A stretch of DNA of 44,784 nt from Flavobacterium sp. LC2016-13 (GCF_009707955.1 NZ_WMDQ01000022.1:1-44784), one strand, 5' to 3'. Shown: positions 35,017-43,405, counted from the first letter of the stretch. Numbers and translations are program-made. Notes: generated by a model not told the origin, from the letters alone.

Positions 35017-37310
35017 TTCTTTTTTGGTGATTTAGGTTTTATCGGTTTGCTTTCGAATGCATCTTTTCCTTCTATAATAAAATTGAGTTCTCCCTGCCAA
35101 TTCTCAAAAAGATCCTGATAGGAAATTAATCTTGAATTTTTCCAATCGTCCGGAATATAAGAACCTGTTCGTTTTTTTGACATCCATAAGTCGCCGGTAC
35201 TTAAACCGTTTTCATCTGGAACAATATTGACAAAATCGGGTCTGCTGGCAGCCCAATAATAGCAGGAACATTCACGATAATCATTTTGCCACGGAGCGCA
35301 CAAACCCTGAGTCAGTTCGCCTGGTTGTAAAATCGTATCTGAAAATGCGGCACTATTGCCATCAAAAATTTTATTAACTACTAATGTTACTTCAATATAC
35401 TTTCCTTTATTATCTAATTCCTTTAAATCAACGACTACTTCCTCTACTGATTTTTCTTTTGTAAAATGACATTTTACTTCCTGTCCTTGTTTTTGCAAAA
35501 CATGAACCATAGAGTTCGACCATTCCATAAAGGAAACTCCATTTGGATTTGCATCTGTTTTTAAGGGGACATTATCGCCATCAGGAAAAACAGGACCAAA
35601 AGTTTGTACCATTGTAGGTTTTCTTTCTATGGCGACTAATCGGTGTCCTTTTAAGTATTCAAATTCTGGATCAGTTTCAAGTACATAATTATTGTTTTCT
35701 ATAAGAACGATTCCGTTAAAAGCTCTTCTCCAAAGATTTCTAAAATCAAATTCAAGTCCCGGAAAACAATTTGAAATGGCTGTTCTTGGTAAAACCGCAA
35801 TAGGGTTTCCTGTTCCTCTATAATGCAATTGCGCTGTTAAATTTGCCGCTTTCAATGGTGAACCGTATGATACAGGCAATGTATCCGGATTATTATCCTT
35901 GAACATTGAAGTTGTAGCGGCCTTAATGATCATATTAATTTGTCGATAGGTAAAAGTAAGCGACCTTCCATCGGCGCCACGCATTAATGCAGGCATTTTT
36001 CGAAGTGTTTTACTTGACAAATCGCCTATTTCTGTAGGCAATCGCAATACATCGCTAAACCAGGGCGATGCACCGGAACTTAGTCCGTTAAACACTCTTT
36101 CATGCAAGATTTGCAAAGCAAGATTATCAACAAGAGAAGTGGCCATAATAGGTTCGAAAAAACGGCCAAAATCATTTGTATTCTGACGTACCATTGTACT
36201 GGCAACATTTTGCTTTCCTTCGTAACTATTCCCATTCATAATCGTTGTATTCATCAAACGAATGGTTTCAAAAGCCCTGCGGATAATTTCTTCGGCTTCT
36301 TCTATGCTTACTTCTCCTTCAATATCTGTACTTAATATAATTTGTTCTAACTCATCAGACACTACACGAATTGGTAAAGTATCCGGTGCAAAAGATGGAG
36401 GTCCTGCACTAATATGTGCTTTGGCTGTTAATGTTTTGTCGTTAGAAACCTTTAGTTTAACCGTTACAAAACCATCACATTCATCATCGACATATCCCCA
36501 GCTTACCTGCCAGCTTTCTTGTTTTTCATCGGTATAAGAATAACCGGCGAAAATTTGTGCCGGAACCGTGTATAATATATTAGGAGTACTGCCTTCTTTA
36601 TAATCACGCCACTTCCCTTTGGTTTTATCGTATATGATTCGGTCTTCTTTATCTATGAAAGTGGGGTCCTTTTCTATATCTTTTTCACCTGTACCAGTTT
36701 TTCTATATAAATCTGAACCATACACTTTACCACCCGCAGGCGTATATCGCAATCTTAATTCCGGAAAATCTTTTGTTGGTTTTATATACTGAATTGAACC
36801 TAATGGTAATTTTTTACCTGGCAAAAAGTTATTACAATCGGCAAGCAATGGTTTTGATTCATGCGAGGTAATATTCGTAATTTTTGCTGTCATCTTATCA
36901 TTGACATCTGTGGTTCTTCGGAATATTTTTATGTTAGCCACATCTACATCCCAACTAATGTCTTTCAGACTTAATCCGGCCTGAACAAGTAATGCTTCAG
37001 TAAGAGGTACTAATTCGTCTTTGTTTTGGTCTGTTACGGCAAAAACTTCAAGAAACGGAGAAACAGGATGTATTTTTCCTTTTCTGTTGGCCAGGCTCGA
37101 AACTTCTTTAAATTTTATATTAACAGGATTATGAGCTTTAATTTCTCCTGTAACAGGATCTACGGATAAAGTTGTTTTGGGTACAATTTCTCTATAGTCA
37201 AGTGGTTTTTCTTTTGACAATTCAAGATCATACGCTTCCATTGGTTCATTTGATTCTCCTAATCTGCCAATGGCAATGGGAGGAAGGATTCGTAATTCTA
37301 TAATTTTCAT
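35013..37310 (-). CDS. LodA/GoxA-like CTQ-dependent amino-acid oxidase
   Basis: This 765-residue protein starts with the LodA-type N-terminus (ILPPIAIGRLGES, 8-20) and has the diagnostic C-terminal block CAPWQNDYRECSCYYW followed by AASRPDF (671-693). Known members, such as the lysine epsilon-oxidase LodA and the glycine oxidase GoxA, oxidise amino acids to give H2O2 and ammonia. They use cysteine tryptophylquinone made from one Cys and one Trp. Here C515 (SNCFPGLEF) and W674 are the likely cofactor residues, by analogy. C671, C681 and C683 are extra Cys near the Trp. There is no signal peptide. It follows the ferritin-like gene by 45 nt and overlaps the radical SAM gene. Substrate unknown. 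Confidence 0.88.
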   Translation of the reverse strand: MKIIELRILPPIAIGRLGESNEPMEAYDLELSKEKPLDYREIVPKTTLSVDPVTGEIKAHNPVNIKFKEVSSLANRKGKIHPVSPFLEVFAVTDQNKDELVPLTEALLVQAGLSLKDISWDVDVANIKIFRRTTDVNDKMTAKITNITSHESKPLLADCNNFLPGKKLPLGSIQYIKPTKDFPELRLRYTPAGGKVYGSDLYRKTGTGEKDIEKDPTFIDKEDRIIYDKTKGKWRDYKEGSTPNILYTVPAQIFAGYSYTDEKQESWQVSWGYVDDECDGFVTVKLKVSNDKTLTAKAHISAGPPSFAPDTLPIRVVSDELEQIILSTDIEGEVSIEEAEEIIRRAFETIRLMNTTIMNGNSYEGKQNVASTMVRQNTNDFGRFFEPIMATSLVDNLALQILHERVFNGLSSGASPWFSDVLRLPTEIGDLSSKTLRKMPALMRGADGRSLTFTYRQINMIIKAATTSMFKDNNPDTLPVSYGSPLKAANLTAQLHYRGTGNPIAVLPRTAISNCFPGLEFDFRNLWRRAFNGIVLIENNNYVLETDPEFEYLKGHRLVAIERKPTMVQTFGPVFPDGDNVPLKTDANPNGVSFMEWSNSMVHVLQKQGQEVKCHFTKEKSVEEVVVDLKELDNKGKYIEVTLVVNKIFDGNSAAFSDTILQPGELTQGLCAPWQNDYRECSCYYWAASRPDFVNIVPDENGLSTGDLWMSKKRTGSYIPDDWKNSRLISYQDLFENWQGELNFIIEGKDAFESKPIKPKSPKKK

Positions 37311-37355
37311 ATTGTAGTATTTTTAAAGTTGGGATTAAGCAGAATTAATTTGAAA

Positions 37356-38855
37356 CTATACCAGATTTTCTTGTGTCAAGTGCACAATAGCCTGCAGCAG
37401 CTTTTTATCAGCTTCTTGTAATCCATTCAAATATTGAATATGCGGCTGATTCTTAAAGTCTTTTAACTCTAATATGATATTATTTGATGCTTCGAGAAGA
37501 TCTCTGTGCAACCTCCATCTATTGTGTTCTCCAAATGGTAAATCAAATGTATAAGGAAGTGTAAACGGAGGCCCGGCCATTTTGCTGCTATTTTTAGCTA
37601 TAGGAGTTTGAACCAGAATAGTCGCTAAACTTCGTAAATTATACATTTCTCCAAAGGAAGAATTGATAATCATACCACGAGGAGAAGTATTTCCCGAATG
37701 ATTATAACCATCATCTAATAAAAAACTATGATTTAGAAAATTAAGCAATAATCGATAACGGATATCACATAAATTCGCCCAAAGTATGGCTTGAGGATCT
37801 GTAATTTTATCGCTTTCGGCTTCTATTGCTGCAATATTATTATACTCAGATTCTTCGGGTATATCCGTTTTTGGACCTACAAAAGGATTGGTTGCTACAT
37901 TACGGGAAGGCTCAAAATTTCCATTATTTTCTTTTAATATTTCTTTGTACTCTTTGTAGATATGCAAAAAACGTTCAAAATGTGATGGCGTATCATCCTG
38001 TATATCTAAACCTTCACCTTGTTCTGCTATTTCGCTCAAGGCATTATAGGCATCGTCACGAGATAATAATGGTGCAACTAATACATCAGGGCTTTTGGTA
38101 TAAATATTTTTGCCATCACCTCCTCTGTTACCTCCGGTATATCCACGGCCCCATTCGTCAAACTTGGCCTGATAATTATAAGTTGCAGCTTGAAAAGTTT
38201 CATCAGATATAACTTTAGGATCTTTAATTAATTGAAGCAATACGATAAACAAAGCTCCAACTGTATGCGGATCATCTACGCTTATATTTACAGATTTCTT
38301 AATTTCGATGGCTAAAGGATCATTGCCTTCCAGCCAATCAGAAGGAGCTTCGGCATATACATACTTCGCAAGCGAGGAAAGAGAAAATCTTTCTAAAGTA
38401 AAAGGGAAAGGATAAAATGGGCTATCCCAGGGGTAACTTTCTCTGCCAAAATTTAAAGGTGCTCCGATCACTTTTAATACATTTTGAACCGAGATAAAAT
38501 GTCCCATTTCTTCTTTGGCGATACCCAAAATTATGTTTTGCCACGTATGAACTTTTTCCTGATACTTTTCCGGAATTTGGCTTCCGCCGATGCTATATGC
38601 GGAATAAAGGTATTGTAACATTAATCCCTGCTCTATTTCGGCATCAATCTGAAGCAGCATAGTAATGTAATCTTTACCATTAAATTCAGATGGTACTTCA
38701 AAAGGTTTTGCTTTTTCTAATTTATCATAACTGCTTACGACATTATCAGTAGCCATAAACATATTCTTTGAAGTGCTCTCCTTTGGATTATTATTGGCTT
38801 TTGCCCATTCTAATATTGGTGAAATAAAATGATCTCTTTTCTGATTGTAATTCAT
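37356..38855 (-). CDS. Ferritin-like domain protein (VioB-type ferritin-like fold)
   Basis: This 499-residue protein has a ferritin-like helical domain in its first half. The helix pair AEIEQGLMLQYLYSAYSIGG (72-91) and IAKEEMGHFISVQNVLKVIG (112-131) supplies E73/E75, E115/E116 and H119 as possible iron ligands. This resembles the ferritin-like domain found in VioB and in stand-alone proteins. The second half (about 300-499) is mostly helical with DIRYRLLLNFLNHSFLLDD and no recognised domain. No signal peptide is visible. It directly precedes the LodA-like gene (45 nt), so a role in its cofactor formation or peroxide handling is plausible but unproven. Confidence 0.72.
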   Translation of the reverse strand: MNYNQKRDHFISPILEWAKANNNPKESTSKNMFMATDNVVSSYDKLEKAKPFEVPSEFNGKDYITMLLQIDAEIEQGLMLQYLYSAYSIGGSQIPEKYQEKVHTWQNIILGIAKEEMGHFISVQNVLKVIGAPLNFGRESYPWDSPFYPFPFTLERFSLSSLAKYVYAEAPSDWLEGNDPLAIEIKKSVNISVDDPHTVGALFIVLLQLIKDPKVISDETFQAATYNYQAKFDEWGRGYTGGNRGGDGKNIYTKSPDVLVAPLLSRDDAYNALSEIAEQGEGLDIQDDTPSHFERFLHIYKEYKEILKENNGNFEPSRNVATNPFVGPKTDIPEESEYNNIAAIEAESDKITDPQAILWANLCDIRYRLLLNFLNHSFLLDDGYNHSGNTSPRGMIINSSFGEMYNLRSLATILVQTPIAKNSSKMAGPPFTLPYTFDLPFGEHNRWRLHRDLLEASNNIILELKDFKNQPHIQYLNGLQEADKKLLQAIVHLTQENLV

Positions 38856-39174
38856 AATATATTATTTAGTTAAATTTCTATTTAATTATATGCTACACTT
38901 TACATCATAGTCTTTTCTGTGTTCATAATATTTTTCTTTATAGTAAGGTTTTGGATATGTATTTAGAAGAATACATAAGCATTGCCATGAATCTAAATTA
39001 CTGGAGATACAAAATCAATTAGAAAAAAATGACACAAAGCGGAAATTATAAGTCACAAGACTGGCTATATACGGAATAAGATATACAACAACATAAAATG
39101 CGCAAAGTCCGGATGAACTGCTACACAAAAGTTCGTCTCAATTTGAGGGCAGTTTTATGGGAAAAAAAGTCAAA
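38856..39174. other. Intergenic spacer inside the cluster
   Basis: No supported gene is seen between the 347-residue protein gene and the ferritin-like gene, and in particular no small Cys-rich precursor. No consensus TAnnTTTG box is evident on the minus strand. The gap may mark a transcription boundary between the first two and the last four genes. Confidence 0.5.
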
Positions 39175-40218
39175 TTACATTACCACCTTTTTTTCAATGC
39201 TTACTTTTGCAACGAAAGAAGATACTGTTTTGCTATCAGAATTATTTTCGACTACATAAATTCCTAATATATTATTTCTATATACTGTATTAGCACTTGT
39301 AACACTTGAATCCGGAAAATCAATATCAGTCCAATTTGCTTCTCCAAATGATCTGTCAGAATTTCTGTTTACAGAAACAAATGATGCTCCGTTTTTTTCT
39401 CCATTTAGAGTAATCCAATCCGACGGCATATTATAGCCATTATCTTTAGAAACTGTAATACCTTCAAAATGAGTAATTATAGATAAAGCAGTTTCGTTCT
39501 TGTAACTAAATGATTTTAAATTACTGGTTTCTTTTGTTTTAGAATTGTAATCTACCAAAAAGGCCTGGCTTATTTTTCCTAATTCGGGACTAGTATACCC
39601 TCCGGCCATTGTATAACTGTCTCCACCATTATGCCAAATACCATATAAAGTAGTAGTTAATGAATTTGGTACTTTAAACTCGGTACATTCCTTATTGAGA
39701 ATATTGTATAAAAATGCATATCCGTTTTTATCATTTTCAACATCATAGTTACCAACAGCAAGATCGCCCATTACACTGTGAACAAATACATTATTGGTGT
39801 TTCCTCCATTTGGTGATACCTGAACCCATGTTCCTGAACCATCAACAGAACCTTCGTAATAGAATCCGAGATTTCCGCTTGGAGCTTTACCGGCAGAAGC
39901 TGAAATTTTATAAGATCCAACAATTTGTACTGTGCCGTTAGGTCCGTTATTGGGGCCATAACAAGAAGTGTTAACAACTGTTGATGCTGGTGTACTCGGG
40001 AAATTAACAACATGCCATTTCCCTTTTCCATTTGCTTTAAGCGTTCCTTCGTAAATTAATCCCTGAACAAGATTGTTCTCACTTAATAAACTTCCTGCAA
40101 TGTATACATTTTCAGAGCCTGCAACTCCTCTTATTCCCTGTATAGTTGTTTGTCCCGCAGGATTATTAAAATCTGTATAACTTACTGTGTTCTTTTCTTG
40201 ATTTGTATTTTGTGACAT
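39175..40218 (-). CDS. Uncharacterised propeller-like repeat protein
   Basis: I do not recognise this 347-residue protein. It shows about five divergent repeats of 35-50 residues: GVAGSENVYIAGS..QGLIYEG (31-58), CYGPNNGPNGTVQIVGSY..LGFYYEG (86-123), VHSVMGDLAVGNYD..YAFLYN (146-172), LYGIWHNGGDSYTMAGGY..QAFLVDY (191-224) and FEGITVSKDNGYNM (251-264). The alternation of small Gly-rich turns with hydrophobic strands suggests a beta-propeller. There are only two Cys (86, 178) and no signal peptide. It is 18 nt downstream of the sulfatase gene, so the two are co-transcribed. A scaffold or substrate-binding role is conjecture. Confidence 0.55.
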   Translation of the reverse strand: MSQNTNQEKNTVSYTDFNNPAGQTTIQGIRGVAGSENVYIAGSLLSENNLVQGLIYEGTLKANGKGKWHVVNFPSTPASTVVNTSCYGPNNGPNGTVQIVGSYKISASAGKAPSGNLGFYYEGSVDGSGTWVQVSPNGGNTNNVFVHSVMGDLAVGNYDVENDKNGYAFLYNILNKECTEFKVPNSLTTTLYGIWHNGGDSYTMAGGYTSPELGKISQAFLVDYNSKTKETSNLKSFSYKNETALSIITHFEGITVSKDNGYNMPSDWITLNGEKNGASFVSVNRNSDRSFGEANWTDIDFPDSSVTSANTVYRNNILGIYVVENNSDSKTVSSFVAKVSIEKKVVM

Positions 40219-40236
40219 AATATGTATGTGTTTTTA

Positions 40237-41769
40237 TTAATTGAACTTTGTGGTACTATAAACATCTTTTGGCGTATTAACCCAGAGTTTTTCTATCTCA
40301 AGCTGATGCAATTGCTCTTCTAAATCTCTTCTAATTTCACTATATGCCGGATCGTAAGCTAGATTTGTAATTTCTAATGGATCATTAATTAAATCATATA
40401 ATTCATATTGCTTGAAATAAGCTGTTGCTGCATCAAAATAATAATCGAATTTCCATTTTTCTGTTCTGATGCAACGAATACGATTAGCAGCTTTTACGAT
40501 GTTCCAGTTACTATTAGAACCAGCTTTAATATCATCGTAAGTAAATAAGATACTATGCTGAACAGGAGTATTATTCTCCATTATAGGAAGTAAACTTGTA
40601 CCTGCAAGTCCTGTAGGTGGATTTGATACATTTGCGATATCTATAAAAGTGGGCATAATATCTATCAATGTTGCCAATGCCATTGATTGTTTTATGCTGT
40701 GATCTTTAAATAATATTGGATTTGAAATTACAAGTGGTACTCTTAACGCTTCTTCATAAGCTACAAAAGTTTTCTGACGCAGGCCACCGTGGGCCAGTCC
40801 CATTTCTCCATGATCTGAAGTTAAAGTAACAATTGCAGAATCTGCTAATTTATTTCCATTCTCATCTTCCTTATATAATTCTTTAATTAGGTATCCAATT
40901 TCCTTATCAACATGGCTTAATAAATAACCATAAAAATTAATATAGTTTAGTTTATCCTCTGTAGTAGCTATTTCACCCAGACTTAATGCCATATTGAGTA
41001 AAATTTGTTCCTGAGCCATGGGTTTTTTATTTTCAAGCAAATTTTCATTTACAGTAGCCGGAAGTCCAATTTCTCTGCCTGTCCAGCTTTCCGGATAGTA
41101 CCCTGAAGTACCTGCGGATTTCGGATACGCTAAAACATCATGCGGATTAACAAGTGAAAGAATAAGACAGTAAGGTTTATGATTTCCTGCAGCCCTTTGA
41201 GCTTTTACTTCTTTCAAATATTGTATGGCTTCGGCTGTATATTTTGCATCATGATTTGCATACCCGCCACCAAAATTAAGCGGATTAACATCTTCTCCTG
41301 CATCTGGAGCAACCCAGCCCATTGCACCGTATAATGAAATATCTGCAGCGGTTAAATCTTCGTAATTTGTTTTAGTGCCGTTAGGAGCGACTCCTTTACT
41401 CATGTGCCATTTACCTCTATATTGCACATCATATCCATCTGCCCAAAGTACATTCATGATATTTGGCAGTGCATTGCTAAGTGTTGGTTCTTGCGGTGAT
41501 AACAGACCTCCTTCAGTTAAGGTTTGGCTAACTCCATGTTTGGCAGGATAAGTTCCTGTAAATAACGTTGCACGACTAGGAGAACACATACAGGTATTAC
41601 AAAAAGCTCTGTCAAAACTAAATCCATTCTGTTTTAGAAAAGTAAGGGTAGGAAGATTTTTTTCCTCCCATCCTACAGGGAAATGTTGTGTTGCGCGTTG
41701 CTCATCGGTAATAATTAAAATCATGTCTGGTTTTTGACCAATTTGATTGAGTTTTTCTTTTAAGTCCAT
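40237..41769 (-). CDS. CxPxR-type sulfatase without a signal peptide
   Basis: This 510-residue protein belongs to the sulfatase family. The metal site begins ITDEQRA (D22, E23). The signature MCSPSRATLFTG has C62, which must be converted to formylglycine. RGKWHMSKG and TLTSDHGEMGLAHGG supply further active-site residues. Bacteroidota sulfatases are usually exported, but this one begins MDLKEKLNQIG with no signal peptide, so it should be cytoplasmic or use another route. No formylglycine-generating enzyme (FGE) is adjacent. The radical SAM/SPASM protein in the same cluster could conceivably do that job. A phosphonate monoester hydrolase activity cannot be excluded. Confidence 0.87.
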   Translation of the reverse strand: MDLKEKLNQIGQKPDMILIITDEQRATQHFPVGWEEKNLPTLTFLKQNGFSFDRAFCNTCMCSPSRATLFTGTYPAKHGVSQTLTEGGLLSPQEPTLSNALPNIMNVLWADGYDVQYRGKWHMSKGVAPNGTKTNYEDLTAADISLYGAMGWVAPDAGEDVNPLNFGGGYANHDAKYTAEAIQYLKEVKAQRAAGNHKPYCLILSLVNPHDVLAYPKSAGTSGYYPESWTGREIGLPATVNENLLENKKPMAQEQILLNMALSLGEIATTEDKLNYINFYGYLLSHVDKEIGYLIKELYKEDENGNKLADSAIVTLTSDHGEMGLAHGGLRQKTFVAYEEALRVPLVISNPILFKDHSIKQSMALATLIDIMPTFIDIANVSNPPTGLAGTSLLPIMENNTPVQHSILFTYDDIKAGSNSNWNIVKAANRIRCIRTEKWKFDYYFDAATAYFKQYELYDLINDPLEITNLAYDPAYSEIRRDLEEQLHQLEIEKLWVNTPKDVYSTTKFN

Positions 41770-42205
41770 TGCTTATTGATTAAATTATTAAATAAAATGT
41801 ATGAGGTATCAATATTGCCAGAAATACTGATTTGGGAATAATCTATTTTGTTTGTTAAAAATTATAGCATTGAAAAATTATAAAATCGAATAATTCAATT
41901 AACAAGAATAAAATTACACTATTAGAATAATCTCACACAACGTATAAATACCTGTTTTACAAATACATAAGAATAAATTAAGAAATCACTCAGAAATTGT
42001 CATATTATTCCAGATTAGAGTTGGTCGTTAATTATCCTCAAAAAAGTAAAGCTATAGGCTATTCTTAATAAAAAAATCAATTGGAGTAGACACTTTTTAT
42101 AACAAAAAGTTAAGACATTTTTTAGAAACATTACAGAAATAACTATTTCAAAAAAAATCAAATAAGATCAGTAGTCAGCGATTTTACTTTTATAGCAACA
42201 TCTTG
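41770..42205. other. AT-rich spacer upstream of the sulfatase cluster
   Basis: This stretch separates the cluster from the transposase remnant and has no supported gene. No consensus TAnnTTTG promoter box with a TTG at proper spacing was found on the minus strand. A regulated promoter without consensus boxes remains possible. Confidence 0.4.
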
Positions 42206-42228
42206 GCAAATGTCTCCGACTTTGCGCC
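42206..42228 (+). repeat. Left 23-nt inverted repeat
   Basis: It is a perfect reverse complement of 43058-43080. Its core GTCTCCGAC recurs in the nearby palindrome at 42266-42280, which is typical of REP sequences. Confidence 0.8.
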
Positions 42229-42265
42229 ACTTTAAAAAAAGTCTCATCAAAAACGAAAACCCCAT

Positions 42266-42280
42266 AAAGTCTCCGACTTT
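42266..42280. repeat. REP-like palindrome AAAGTCTCCGACTTT
   Basis: AAAGTC and GACTTT pair around TCC. It lies just beyond the 3' end of the transposase remnant and shares its core with both terminal repeats. Confidence 0.65.
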
Positions 42281-42289
42281 AAACTAAAT

Positions 42290-42891
42290 TTAATACAGAT
42301 TATATTTAGTAAACGATTTAGAATCTAAAACATCTACAACAGGATTATCTGCTTTTTCGATCGTTATCAATCCGTTATCATTAACGTAATTGCTGGCGCT
42401 GGAATAAATGTAATCCGATGCTTTTGCAACAAGTCCGGCTCTAACAGGATTTAATGTATGTAATCTAATTTTGACCGCATAAATTTATTGGTATAAATTT
42501 CTTCAGCGTGATTTCCGTATTACCAAAACTGATATTCTTTGTTTCTCTGATGGCTTTGAGTCGCTAATTTAAAGCGTTCGAGCATCCATTCTCTCCTACT
42601 TTCCGGACTGTTCTTTATTTTATCAAGAATAGATTTGGCTATAAACTTTTTAAAATCCCTTATCAAGTCTTATAATTTCTCATCTTCTGACTGTACAATT
42701 AAATGAATGTGATTACTCATAATGACATAACCATACAAAATCATTCCTTTGTTTTTTATACAATAATCGAAACACTCAATTACGATATCTCTATAAGTTT
42801 GTCGTGTAAAAATATCAATCCAATCTACGACTGTTGGCGTTATAAAATGTGGCAAAGTTTGATCTCGAATTACATATCCTTCTTTCATCAT
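42290..42891 (-). pseudogene. Broken IS200-like (REP-associated tyrosine) transposase
   Basis: Reading from ATG 42891, the frame gives MMKEGYVIRDQTLPHFITPTV and the HUH motif MSNHIHLIV, then stops after SEDEKL (stop 42670-42672). The same frame continues past the stop with DLIRDFKKFIAKSILDK and SRREWMLERFKLA. It stops again at EYQFW-stop-YGNHA, where Gln is usual. A one-base loss near 42465 then shifts the frame before LNPVRAGLV, with the catalytic-type Tyr just upstream. It ends at 42290. With two nonsense mutations and one frameshift, it cannot make an active Y1 transposase. It is related to RAYTs, which act on REP hairpins. Confidence 0.82.
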
Positions 42892-43000
42892 TGTTTTTTT
42901 TCTTACAAAAATAACTGTCTTGACTTACAATTATTCTTTTGAAAGTTGTTTGTGAAAATTCGGGAGACTTTCAATTAGATTTTGATTTTTGTAAGAGCAT

Positions 43001-43030
43001 AAAAAAACTCGCATTGATGCGAGTTTTTTT
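43001..43030. terminator. Bidirectional terminator inside the element
   Basis: ACTCGCA (43007-43013), TTGA loop and TGCGAGT (43018-43024) are flanked by seven A and seven T. It can stop transcripts from either side. Confidence 0.85.
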
Positions 43031-43057
43031 TATTTCTTTTATTTTATTTAGATTGCG

Positions 43058-43080
43058 GGCGCAAAGTCGGAGACATTTGC
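43058..43080 (-). repeat. Right 23-nt inverted repeat
   Basis: It is a perfect reverse complement of 42206-42228. It overlaps a REP-like hairpin (GCGCAAA at 43059-43065 with TTTGCGC at 43076-43082). Confidence 0.8.
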
Positions 43081-43123
43081 GCAGCGTTGACGATGAACTA
43101 TTCTTCGCAGAGCGGGATTACAG

Positions 43124-43339
43124 TTGCTCGCCAAGCGACTAAAAGAAATACGCTCTGAAAAGGGTTTATCACAAGAAGAACTTGCATACCGTTCAGAAAT
43201 AACCTTATCACAGATTGCTAGAATCGAAACCATAAGAATAAACCCTACTGTCAGTACAATATTCAAAATCGCTAGAACTTTAGAAGTTCCACTTAGCGAG
43301 CTGTTTAATTTTGAATTACCACCTTTTACAAACGAATAA
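43124..43339 (+). CDS. XRE-family HTH protein, probably 5'-truncated
   Basis: This 71-residue frame is one XRE helix-turn-helix domain: AKRLKEIRSEKGLSQEELAYRSEITLSQ and VSTIFKIARTLEVPLSELFNF. Related flavobacterial regulators start about ten residues before GKRIKELR. Here no ATG is in frame: the only start is TTG 43124, and an in-frame TGA lies at 43094. The transposon-like element ends at about 43082, so its insertion has probably removed the native 5' end. The fragment may still be translated from TTG. A strong terminator follows at 43354-43386. Regulation and targets are unknown. Confidence 0.6.
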   Translation: MLAKRLKEIRSEKGLSQEELAYRSEITLSQIARIETIRINPTVSTIFKIARTLEVPLSELFNFELPPFTNE

Positions 43340-43353
43340 ACTTTTGATTTTAT

Positions 43354-43386
43354 AAAAAAAGCCATTCCGTTATGGAATGGCTTTAT
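43354..43386. terminator. Bidirectional terminator between HTH and immunity genes
   Basis: GCCATTCC (43361-43368), loop GTTAT and GGAATGGC (43374-43381) are flanked by A and T runs. It lies between the convergent HTH and immunity-like genes. Confidence 0.85.
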
Positions 43387-43405
43387 GTAATTGTATTTAA
43401 TCTAT

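Larger units (their letters stand above)
42206..43080. mobile_element. Decayed REP-associated transposon-like element with 23-nt inverted repeats
   Basis: Bases 42206-42228 (gcaaatgtctccgac then tttgcgcc) are exactly complementary to 43058-43080. Between them lies an IS200-like transposase pseudogene. REP-type palindromes are also present: AAAGTC-TCC-GACTTT at 42266-42280, and GCGCAAA (43059-43065) with TTTGCGC (43076-43082). This is the structure expected of a REP/RAYT unit that has lost activity. Confidence 0.7.

Noticed and set aside
37826..38212. 128-codon open frame opposite the ferritin-like gene
   Set aside because: It is a shadow of the ferritin-like coding frame, rich in His and Tyr, with no family features.
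38856..39174. Hidden short precursor-peptide gene for the radical SAM enzyme
   Set aside because: I searched the spacer on both strands by eye and saw no credible start with a Cys-rich or repeat-containing short frame.
42703..43142. Two short plus-strand frames over and beside the transposase remnant
   Set aside because: They run antisense to the transposase remnant or across the terminator and repeat, and they lack recognisable domains.
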